A DNA stretch of 52,982 bases from positions 1-52,982 of the forward strand of contig CBDBZN010000004.1 of assembly GCA_965213575.1 (NCBI GenBank), written 5' to 3'. The notes under the pieces were generated by a model. The model had not been told where the DNA came from, made no database searches, and was given only the letters and a program-made list of their open reading frames with translations. The first letter of the stretch is position 1. Each line of letters starts with the position of its first letter. Below are positions 45,001 through 52,982 of the stretch, one piece after another. This DNA comes from JAUHXS01 sp965213575 (lineage in GTDB: Bacteria; Bacteroidota; Bacteroidia; Chitinophagales; JAUHXS01). The position numbers and the translations under genes were made by a program.

Positions 45001-45142
45001 ATTGGAGTTTTGAAAATGTTTCATCACCTAAGCGGGTATTTTTTTTTATACTCCTTTTATCTTCTTTGCTTAGCTGGGCTTGGCTTGAAAAGCTAATTAG
45101 TAAAAAAAAAAGTATACTAATTAATTTATGATTACTGATCAT
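42005..45142 (-). CDS. PorE-like TPR/propeller/CRD/OmpA envelope protein
   Basis: Domains in order over 1045 aa are: signal peptide (1-22), TPR (about 35-150), PD40-type beta-propeller (about 160-450, e.g. YLIFSSDIDGSVGGYDLWYS), four carboxypeptidase-regulatory-like modules (about 458-520, 575-640, 694-750, 803-870; each with TDNNGKFKFKDL-type ends), and an OmpA peptidoglycan-binding domain (about 935-1045, IAGHTDNVGS and NRRVEITI). This is the architecture of PorE, which anchors the T9SS to the cell wall, except that PorE has one regulatory-like module. An anchoring role is therefore likely but not certain. Confidence 0.88.
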   Translation of the reverse strand: MISNHKLISILFFLLISFSSQAQLSKEDKRSIKKNTRLGDETFSKLQYNDAARFYAKVVALAPDDVDVQYKLAESYRITRHYSQAKPHYKLVSENANKKYPLAKFWLAKMYKIEGNYDLADNLFKEFKENYQESDPYLSLANNEIQGNKIARDLSESPRIIDIFYAGHDVNEDQRDDFAAIQDSNGTLYFTGVDMVKGVDLDDPDSIFVNRIYTSKKVDNTFQKRELFEVTPVDDPGNHIGNPAFSKNGERIYYTVCEDDRTYGRICEIQYSDLKKGEWSKPKRIGKINTINYSTKHPVLVSYPQDSNEYLIFSSDIDGSVGGYDLWYSVVDDKGRFSSPVNLGKEVNTLWDEGSPFYDVSTATLYFSSNGHWGVGEFDIFGINGDLKNNTWEKVINLGLPINSSADDYYLNISTDRKTIFLTSNRASQNNGQQTCCDNIYFTPYTDNVINLKDNTLLLTIMGKLTTPTNKPLEKAKVSLVDMHGEIIENTFTDNNGKFKFKDLSKADDYSVRIEDIEEDFNADILITDYTRKILKKTIKASPTAYKFVELPEERNGIFLLDFNNPKLKAEKGKVSIYGKIKDKNEPIDAVSNVKVFLEKDDQVVDSTTTDEEGKFDFKNLPENNDDYLVKLDDHIQSLMAEMMMVDDEGITIKSAKTEEETGDISSFKGVPLMQSSIALLAKHDSAMLELVNISGIVLLENMDVAKVYLLNSNNVIIDSTGTDILGRYEFNDLPPNENYSVKIDKVGANTYADVYLTDKNNNILKKGYQYNDEDFKFSDLNTAINSVALIDIDNPDLFEFKGEAEIIGRVVDAEYPAFGVKGLDVYLFDAPENRIDSTKTNAKGEFKFENLVEGKDYFVEVQEPNKDDYLDRLDEYIDNLFTEMLLVNNDKEIVASSSSKDIETGEMHSFKALPKNYKTKHLALSKAEVGAKFTLNNILFETGKYNLLSESYIELDKLVKQLRDNSDITIEIAGHTDNVGSEKDNLVLSEKRAKAVQSYLIKKDIDKTRLFTKGYSSSQPLRGNDSEFGRSQNRRVEITIKERN

Positions 45143-45531
45143 TAGTAGATGTTGATTAGCTGTTAATTACATCTTAGCAATATATACAAATATAATTCTA
45201 TATAACCTCTAAATTAAAAGATGCACATAAATATATTAAATGTAGCTGTAATATTCTTATGTTATGATAATAAGATATAGTAACCTGAGGCCTTTTAAAA
45301 ATAAAATAATCTATTATATTTCTACTAAAATGGCTGCAATCTTCTTCTTTATTAAGTTTTAAATGTTCAAAACCAATAGGTTGTTCTATTATTGAAAAAT
45401 TTGCGCTTCAAATATTTTGCTATTTTAGTTGTGCAAATATCTCAATATTAAAAAACTAAAGGTAAAGATCATGCTAATGAATATATTTGTATCATTACAT
45501 TTTTAATTAGATAAATCTATATTATTAGTCA
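45143..45531. promoter_or_regulatory. 389-bp intergenic region with divergent promoters
   Basis: This AT-rich gap separates the PorE-like gene from the plus-strand kinase. No gene is visible. TATATTTG at 45482-45489, 42 bp before the kinase ATG, fits the TAnnTTTG -7 consensus, but a -33 TTG is not clear. Confidence 0.4.
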
Positions 45532-46653
45532 ATGAGGGAAACATTAGAAGTAATTATGGGTGATTTTATGGCTCATGGGCACTGTTTTAGATGGACTCCT
45601 GATATTTTATTTGCATTTATAGTAGGGAATATACTCACTGCTTTATCTTATGTGATTATTCCTTTCTTATTATTTCAATTTTATAAGGAACGAAAAGACA
45701 TCCCTTTTACAGCTTTATTTAAATGGTTTGGCTTATTTATCATTTTTTGTGGGGCAGGCCACATTATTAATACTTTAAATATATGGAACGGGTGGTATCG
45801 CTTTGAAGCTTACTGGGTAGTGGGTACCGGAATTGTCTCTGCTATAACATGCTATTTTTTAATACGATATTGGAATGATATTATAAACATCCCAAGCCCT
45901 AATCAACTGCGAGAAGCCAATGAAAAGCTGCAAATAGAAATTGAGCAAAAAGATAGTATACAAGTCCTGTTAAAACGTTCTAATGAAGAGTTAGAACAAT
46001 TTGCATACATTGCTTCTCATGATCTTCAAGCACCGTTAAGAACTATCTCGAGTTATATTGACTTGATACAAAACCAATATAGTTCAGGATTGGATGATAA
46101 GGGCAAGCTATATATAAAAAATGCTGCCTCCGGCGCTGAAAGAATGCATAAGATGATTGAAAGTTTATTAATTTATTCAAAAATAGATCAGAAAGATAGA
46201 AAATTTGAATCAGTAAATATTCAGGAAATTATTGAAAATGCAAAACAAAACTTACACGCTGTTATAAAAGAAAAACAAGCAATCATTGAAGTGCCTAAAA
46301 ATTTACCTGTAATAAAGGGAGATGAATCGCAGCTCATCCAGCTTTTTCAAAATTTGATAGGAAATGCAATAAAATTTGTTGCTAATCAAACAACTCCTCA
46401 CATTATTATTTCTTGTAAAGAGAAAAATAACTTTGTTGAATTTTCTATTAAAGACAACGGAATAGGTATCGAAAAAAAATATACAGATAAAATATTCGAA
46501 ATTTTTCAAAGGCTGCATGGAAGATCCGATTATGAAGGAGCAGGTATTGGTTTAGCTACCTGCAAAAGAATTGTCGACAGGCACGGAGGCCAGATTTGGC
46601 TTAATTCAGAAGTAAAACAAGGGGCTGAGTTCTTATTTACTCTAGAAAAATAA
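45532..46653 (+). CDS. Histidine kinase with ethylene-receptor-like membrane domain
   Basis: The N-terminal 120 residues form three membrane helices that align without gaps to the ethylene-binding domain of plant ETR1 and cyanobacterial homologues. The copper-site pair is Cys73 and His77 in IIFCGAGH (ETR1 Cys65, His69). Other binding-site residues also match: Tyr40, Ile43, Pro44 and Ile70. The position equivalent to ETR1 Asp25 is Asn33. A coiled linker leads to a HisKA domain (His163 in IASHDLQAPLRT) and a HATPase domain (QNLIGNAIKF, DNGIGIE, GAGIGLATCKRIV). It may sense ethylene or another small ligand through copper. No partner receiver is adjacent. Confidence 0.85.
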   Translation: MRETLEVIMGDFMAHGHCFRWTPDILFAFIVGNILTALSYVIIPFLLFQFYKERKDIPFTALFKWFGLFIIFCGAGHIINTLNIWNGWYRFEAYWVVGTGIVSAITCYFLIRYWNDIINIPSPNQLREANEKLQIEIEQKDSIQVLLKRSNEELEQFAYIASHDLQAPLRTISSYIDLIQNQYSSGLDDKGKLYIKNAASGAERMHKMIESLLIYSKIDQKDRKFESVNIQEIIENAKQNLHAVIKEKQAIIEVPKNLPVIKGDESQLIQLFQNLIGNAIKFVANQTTPHIIISCKEKNNFVEFSIKDNGIGIEKKYTDKIFEIFQRLHGRSDYEGAGIGLATCKRIVDRHGGQIWLNSEVKQGAEFLFTLEK

Positions 46654-46654
46654 T

Positions 46655-47644
46655 TTATTTATTTAACAATACTACCGATAATTCGATAGCGCCTTTACCA
46701 TTACTAAACTGATTCAATCCGGAAACATTTATATCATAACTTAACCGATATTCAAATTTCTTATAATGAATTCCAAACATTGGAATTATCGCATCTTTTA
46801 ATCGATAAGATACACCTCCTGAGATATCAAAGCCTTCATTAATTTCTGCATGAACATCTACACCAAGAAGTAATTGACTAGCTTTGCCTTGCCGCATATA
46901 TAAAAAATTTGGTGTAAAATACAGCCCCTCTTGTTCATAAATATTTGTTCCGCCGTATAGCACCCATCTTCTTGGTAAATGAGCAGGTTCAGCACTTTCC
47001 AGAAAAAATTCTTTCGGAGAAGTTACATGGAATATGGATAGTCCGCCGTAAGGGTTCAATTTCCGGCTTTTATCTACATATTGATAATGATATCCAAAGC
47101 TGATTTCCGGCATCCAACGGCTAAATTGAGTAATATTTTCTCCATTGGTTGTATTACCATTAAAAAATCCCAATTTTTCGTTGTATTGATTATCAAACAA
47201 AAGAGCTCCGGTACTTTTATAAATAAATCCTAATTGCAGCCCTACTGACATTTGATGTTCATCTTGCCCTTCTTTTGAAATATCACGTGCTCCTGATAAT
47301 GAAAAATTGACGGTATTAAAAGTGCCGGCTCCATCATTATATAACAAAAACCCTCCAAATCCCCACTTCTCGTCTAAAGCTAAATCATAAGCCATTGCAG
47401 TAGTAGTTATTTTACTTCCTATGGAAGCCCACTGACTCCTAAAATTTACAACCGTCCGCTCACTGCCATCATTAAAAACACCGGTATGCGCAGGATTTAA
47501 TAAAACTTTAGATACATTATACTGAGAAAGGTGCGGATCTTGGGCAAACAATAAACTTGAAGCTAAAAATGACCCTACCAAGATTAAATATCTATTGTTT
47601 ATGATGATTCCCATTTTATAAATTAAGTTGTTTAACTTTTCCAT
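46655..47644 (-). CDS. PorP/SprF family T9SS outer-membrane protein
   Basis: This is a second PorP/SprF-type barrel protein (329 aa). After a signal peptide (about 1-34) comes the family opening QDPHLSQYNVSKVLLNPAHT, then NFRSQWASIGSKIT and barrel strands such as GYHYQYVDKSRKLNPYGGLS. A shorter start at residue 11 (MGIIINNRYL) is possible. It follows the giant type-B-sorted surface protein by 32 bp on the same strand, so the two are the likely transporter/cargo pair. It ends 1 bp from the convergent kinase gene. Confidence 0.9.
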   Translation of the reverse strand: MEKLNNLIYKMGIIINNRYLILVGSFLASSLLFAQDPHLSQYNVSKVLLNPAHTGVFNDGSERTVVNFRSQWASIGSKITTTAMAYDLALDEKWGFGGFLLYNDGAGTFNTVNFSLSGARDISKEGQDEHQMSVGLQLGFIYKSTGALLFDNQYNEKLGFFNGNTTNGENITQFSRWMPEISFGYHYQYVDKSRKLNPYGGLSIFHVTSPKEFFLESAEPAHLPRRWVLYGGTNIYEQEGLYFTPNFLYMRQGKASQLLLGVDVHAEINEGFDISGGVSYRLKDAIIPMFGIHYKKFEYRLSYDINVSGLNQFSNGKGAIELSVVLLNK

Positions 47645-47676
47645 ATGATACCTTTATTCTAGATTATTATTAATGG

Positions 47677-50600
47677 TCATTTTATTAATGAGACACTTCC
47701 TGACATACTAAATGATTCATCATCTTTTGTAACTGCCTTAACAGTATAGGCATAAACACCCACCGGTTGTATTTCCCCTTTAAACAATCCTGTCCAACCT
47801 ATATCTGTATCAGTTGTTTCAAATAACAGCTGTCCCCACTGATTGTATATTTTAAATTCTAACAATTTGAAAGGGCCTCCTCTAACTTTCAAAGTATCAT
47901 TTTGACCATCATTGTTCGGAGAAAAGCCAGATGGCACAGCAGGAGGCAGAATAACCTCAGCAGGCAACACAGTGATATCTTTAGACACCTCATCTGTACA
48001 ACCAATTTCGTTAGAAATACTTAATGTGACAGTATAATCTCCTTCTTCTTCATATGTATGAGGGGGGTTTTCATTCGTTGATTCAGGAGACTTATCTCCA
48101 AAATTCCAATTATAAGAAGTAGCCCCGGTAGAAGTATTAATAAAAATGATTACTTCTTTAGCACGGCTCTCGCTAGTAGTATCAAATTCAAATCCTGCAC
48201 TAACAGCCGGTAAGATAGTAATGGGTTTTGTTTTGCTATTGGTACAACCCAATGCACTCGTAACTGCTAAAGTAACATTATAGTTGCCGGCATCATTATA
48301 TAAATGTCTTACAATCTTTCCTGACTTTCCTATAGAGTCATCCTCAAAAAATTTCCAGTCCCAACGGGTAATTGTTCCGGTATTAATAGTAGAACTGTCT
48401 TGAAATAAAGTAGAATCCTCAAAACAGCCAAGAGTAGTAGTAAAGTTGACTATAGGAGAAGGATTTACAAATATTGTTTTAGTTCTAGAATCTTCGCAAC
48501 CCAAGCTGGAAGTTACTGTAAGTGTAACATTAAAGCTGCCGGTAGTATCGTACACATGATCCGGATTTTCTTCAAAAACACTACTTCCATCACCAAAATT
48601 CCATTCCCAATCAGTGATGGTACCATTTAATACTAAGCTTTTATCAATAAAGTTTGTTGCTTGATCCTGGCAAGGTATGGCAGTAGTAAAGTTAGCAATC
48701 ACTGGTATATCAATAATAATTCTTAAATTATCTGATCCGGCGCTACATGTTTGTTGCCCTAAGGTAGATAAGGTGAGTGTAATACTGCCTAATGCGCTAT
48801 CAACAGAGCCGGGTACATACATTGCATTAAGCGTAGAATCATTTGGAATAAAAATACCGTTTCCATTAGTTGTCCATCGGCCACCAGTTGCATTCATAAC
48901 GCTTCCGTTTAATTGCGCACTAGTGCTAGGACAAATGGTAATGTCATCTCCTGCATTTGCGATAGGGTTTGGTTCAACAGTAATGGTTAAACTATCTTTA
49001 CCTACTCCACATAGGCCATTATTGGTAGAAGTTAATACTAAGCTAACTGACCCATTTATAGAATCTGCACTACCAAAATCATACACTGCATTTAAAAGTA
49101 CTGTCATTGGGCGAAAAATTTCCGCTGCCTGAAGTTGTCCCACTGTCCCGTGCTAGATCCTCCAGTAATAAAACCATCCAATGTAGCTTGTAGATTATCA
49201 CTACAAGCAACTTGATCTTCTCCAGCATAAACAAATGATGATGATCCAAAAGTTATGGTAATAGTATCGTCTTCAGCATTACAGGTACCATTAAAAGTAG
49301 AAGTTAAAACTAACTGTACAGATCCGGCTGTTGTATCAGCATCACCATATGCATAAGAAGGAGCAAGTACAGAATCATTTGAAAAAGTCCCATCTCCCAA
49401 TGTTTTCCAATATCCGGTCGTAGCACCTTTAGTTACTTTTCCATTTAATTGTGTAAATAAACTAGTTATACAAACATTCTGATCTACGCCTGCATTTACA
49501 GAAGGCGCAGGAGTAATAGTTATCACAACACTGTCTTTAACCGAGTTACAATCTACATTATCAGTACTGGTTAAATATAGTTTTAACAGAACCGCTTGAA
49601 ATTTCACTACTAGTTGGTGTATAGGTAGCGTTTAGTACTGTATTATTAGGATTAAAGTTTCCATTTCCACCTGTCCATATACCTCCACCTGCATTTGTAA
49701 CAGTTCCATTTAATGTTGCATTAGCATTATTTGCGCAAACTGATATTGCCAAACCAGCATCCACAATTGGAGCAGGAGTGATTTTTAAGTTAAAACTATC
49801 TGCAACTATGTTACAACTATTAGTCGCAGTTAATTTGATCATAACGTTTCCTGCGATTGCATCATTTGTAGAAGGCATATAAGTGCCATTAAGAGAAGTA
49901 TCACTTGGCGAAAAAGTTCCACTACCTGAAGTTGTCCAAATTCCTTTAGAAGCACCGCCGGTAATAGAGCCGGTTAAGGTAAAAATTGAATTAGCGCAAA
50001 CAGAGGTCATCAGCATTAACATCTACCACTCCTTCTTGAAGTATAGTCAGTTCTAAAGTGTCTCTCACTGTGGTACAATTACCATTATTAGTAGAAGTTA
50101 AAACGAAAGTAACTCCGCCATTAATGGAATCTAGGCCACTAGCATTATAGGTTGCATTTAAAGTGCTGCTGTTAGGGCTAAATGAGCCTGTGCCGAAAGT
50201 TGTCCCATACACCTGTAGAAGTAGCACCTGATACACTTCCATTAAGGCCAACCGTCAAGTCATCTACGCAAGTTGAAATATCATCTCCCGCATCCACAAC
50301 AGGAGCCGCAGAAAAATAAAGTTTAAAACTATCCGTAAACTGATCACAACTATTAGCGGTTAATCGTAAGGTGATAGAATCTAGAGATATGTCTTCAGGA
50401 GAAGGTGTGTAGGTAGCATTTAAAGCAGTATTATTAGGTGAAAAAGCTCCTGATCCATTTGTACTCCAAACTGCACCAGTCGCTTCCCCGGATACTGATC
50501 CATTAAGCTGTAAAACAGCATTGTTGGCACACAGTGTAGTATCATTGCTGCCGGCTGATGAAGTACCTACTCCAAAAATATTAATCACCATAGTATCCAT

Positions 50601-52744
50601 TCCGACATCACAAGTACCATTATTGGTAGAAGTTAGTATTAAAACTACTGTGCCATTTATTGAATCTTGAGCACTGGCATTGTAAACTGCATTTAATGTT
50701 GAGTCATTTGGCGCAAAAGTCCCTGTTCCATCAGTAGACCATCTACCGGTTGTCGTGCCACCTGATATCTTTCCAGCTAACTGAATATCCAAGTCATTAA
50801 AACAAGTAACAACATCTTCTCCGGCATCTACAATAGGCGCAGGATTGATAATTATTTTCATACTGTCTTTTTCAGGAATACAATCGCCATTGCCTACAGA
50901 AGTAAGGAATAATTTTACAGATCCTGAATTAATTTCATTTCCCGTAGGGGTATAAGTACTTGATAAGGAATTTACATTTGAAAATGTACCATTACCTCCA
51001 GACCACTTGCCTCCTAAAGATATCGTTACTGATCCATTAAGCTGGGCAGTAGGATTAGCTGCACAAACATTGATATCTTCACCTGCTTCTACTACCGGAG
51101 CCGGAGTAAAATTTACTATCATTGTATCACTTTTAGGAAAACAAGGGCCGACAGATCTCAAAATAAATCGAATAGTTCCTGCAGAAGTATCTACAGCAGA
51201 AGGAGTGTAAACAGCATTAAGGTCTGAGCTGTCTGAAAATGTTCCGGTACCATTTGTTCTCCATTCACCCTTTAATGTACTTCCCGACACCTTACCTTTT
51301 AACTGAACCGTTGTATTGGCACAAACTAATTGATCAGCGCCTGCATCTACAAAAGTTTTAGCTTGAAATTCAGAGAAATAACCATACCTGCAACCGGTCG
51401 ATCCACCTCCGTTTAATAATTCCTAAAGCAAATACATCTGAACTATTTTTTATAAGAAATGTAGAATCAACCGGAATTTCGGTTGTGTTGTATTGAATTC
51501 TTGCTGCTACCCATTCTCCATTTGTCCCCGGTACCGCAATAAAATCTGCCGGATCAATGGTAGCTGTTCCAGAGCCAGTAATAGTAAAATCATTTACAGC
51601 ATTAGGATTTACTAAAATAGTTAGGAAAAATCCTTCGGCAGTAGACCGTACAAAACTAACCTGTGATGATCCTGCACAATTTAAAGGAGGTAATTGTGCG
51701 ATGCCTTCTTCACAACCGAAGCCGGTTACGTGTGTTGCATAAACCGGTTTTGATGTGTTTATAAATATCGCATTATTAGCAGAAGAACCTAACGAATCTA
51801 TATCAATTCGAAAAACTTCTCCTGCAAAAATAGTAGCAAGCGGTGTAGGATTATTTCCAATATAAACAGCTGTATTATTTTCTGTACCGGTTAAAAACAC
51901 ACTTTCATCTCCGGTAGCATTCAGAGAACCTTTTACCGCGATATATTCTGTACTAACAATATCTATGGGCACAATCTGATCGCCCATTAAATCATAACAA
52001 CCTCCTGAAGGATTATGATTAGAATCATCTTTAATACTGACAGCAATAGGTTTATTGGAGACCACTGCTGCACCCCCCGGGTGAGTAGAAGGATTAGTAT
52101 AATTGGCTCCTGTAAAACCACAAGAATACGTTTGGCCCCTATTTAAATTAATGCTGAATTGGGTCAAGGCAGGGTGGCCATCTACTGCAACCGGAGAATA
52201 TATCGTCACGATCGTGTTGTCTTCTGTGGCTACAATGTCGAAGGAAGCATACGCTTCATGAGGAGCAGAAAAGGTATGGTTATAAAAAGGAGCATGCTTA
52301 TGAAGTGGAATATAAAATTCTGTGCCTAATCCATTTTCCCCTTTAAGGGCCCAAATATCTGCATTATTAGTGTTGCTAACTTCATAATAGCTGGTTATGG
52401 TAGCGGTAGAATAGATATGAAGCCCTGTATTCATCACCAGGTCAGTAGCATCAGTTTCTAATACTCCTTTAAAAGCAGTCATGTTAACTTTTCTAGACTC
52501 ATTAGCTTGTAGCGAAAACGTAATAGGATTGCCACCATTAAATGTAGGATTAGCAGGTTGCTCAATAACAACTGTGGCTGCCTCACCTTGTGAGGTAACG
52601 ATAATATAAATAGGCTCTCCACCGGGAGGCCTGTGTAATTCTGTTACTTCCGGAGGCGCAAGCCAAAAATCTGTACCGGTTTGAGCGTTAAGGGTTAATG
52701 TAAATAAAAAACATGTGAGATATAGTAGTAATCCCTCTCCTCAT
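47677..52744 (-). pseudogene. Giant Ig/PKD-repeat surface protein (type B sorting), split by seven apparent +1 indels
   Basis: Seven one-base insertions interrupt the frame, at 52733-52735, 51412-51414, 50204-50206, about 50005, 49581-49584, 49139-49141 and 49094-49097. Removing them gives one 1686-aa frame with no other stop. It starts MRRGLLLYLTCFLFTL, cleaved after NAQ. An IgGFc-binding-like region (about 25-370) follows, then ten modules of about 90 aa opening VDAGEDxxxCxxxxxxLNG, three PKD domains (WNFGDGSSVFEEN and WNFGDKSPES) and a type B sorting domain (PSGFSPNNDGQNDTLKV). It should be a surface adhesin secreted with the PorP/SprF protein at 46655. As read, no full product is made. 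Confidence 0.8.
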
Positions 52745-52843
52745 ACTGTAGCTGTTTAATAATTTTGAACTAGGATACGGAAAAATTATCCATAAGTTTC
52801 AAAATTGATAAAAATATAATTTATTAGTTGCTATTGAAAAAAT

Positions 52844-52982
52844 TTAACCATTTTTATCTTTTACTTTATAAGGACAATGCCTGCAACCATTTCCGCAACA
52901 ATAACCGCGTTCTAACAAATATTTAGCAGTAAATACATAGCGCCCATATTCGTCAATATAGTAATCGATGTCTTTGATGAGT
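52844..52982 (-). CDS. DUF5522-like small cysteine-rich protein, N-terminus outside the window
   Basis: The minus strand encodes LIKDIDYYIDEYGRYVFTAK and a cysteine motif YCCGNGCRHCPYK before TAA at 52844-52846. The Cys-rich end fits the DUF5522 family, small proteins of unknown role with a putative metal site. The start lies beyond 52982. The 99-bp gap to the adhesin start (52745-52843) holds no gene. Confidence 0.8.
   Translation of the reverse strand, partial: LIKDIDYYIDEYGRYVFTAKYLLERGYCCGNGCRHCPYKVKDKNG

Overview
The window is AT-rich, densely coded DNA from the chromosome of a Bacteroidota bacterium. The evidence is two PorP/SprF-type membrane proteins, several type IX secretion (T9SS) sorting domains of types A and B, a PorE-like TPR/propeller/OmpA protein, a 7TMR-DISM phosphatase, a DksA-like protein without zinc cysteines, and TAnnTTTG promoter elements. 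Menaquinone is made by the futalosine (Mqn) route, which suggests an environmental lineage rather than Bacteroides or a typical Flavobacterium; this placement is inference.

Layout. (1) 1-9754 is core: grpE-dnaJ, an Na+-exporter-like ABC pair, a DksA-like protein, an M20 peptidase, a SpoIIE-type phosphatase, a ferredoxin, a LuxC-like acyl-CoA reductase and kdsA. (2) 9755-15666 is an accessory island of unrelated, same-strand genes (two GNATs, Fic, an ABC exporter, a broken esterase lipoprotein, a small membrane protein). They are separated by imperfect palindromes that resemble integron attC sites, and no integrase is visible. The island abuts a tRNA-Gly/tRNA-Leu operon. (3) 16224-24420 is a minus-strand block that interleaves two-component proteins (two stand-alone receivers, a membrane-anchored receiver, a receiver-histidine kinase and a NarL-type regulator) with T9SS surface proteins (PKD cargo, PorP/SprF, YCF48-like). 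(4) 24519-34113 is housekeeping: an RluA-type synthase, a serine hydrolase, lipB, PGI/PMI, yraN, prfB with its programmed +1 frameshift, a universal stress protein, and mqnA, a phosphatase and mqnE. (5) 34177-41662 holds a small gene coupled to an unusual phosphatase/TPR/sulfotransferase fusion, a repeat-rich T9SS protein and a putative outer-membrane barrel. (6) 41659-52744 holds a MerR regulator, a PorE-like protein, an ethylene-receptor-like histidine kinase, a second PorP/SprF and a giant Ig/PKD surface protein. A DUF5522-like gene runs off the right edge.

Two themes link the genes. First, each PorP/SprF gene lies near a large type-B-sorted protein, matching the known SprF/SprB partnership in which the PorP-like protein helps deliver or anchor its cargo. 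In region 3 this module sits inside a signalling operon. Second, apparent one-base insertions cluster in the cassette island (one in the ABC permease, three in the esterase) and in the giant surface gene (seven). They are almost absent elsewhere. They may be local sequence errors in repetitive DNA or real decay or phase variation; the sequence alone cannot decide. Observations most worth checking are the cassette array, the ethylene-receptor-like kinase with one altered ligand-site residue, the phosphatase/TPR/sulfotransferase fusion and the signalling/T9SS operon.
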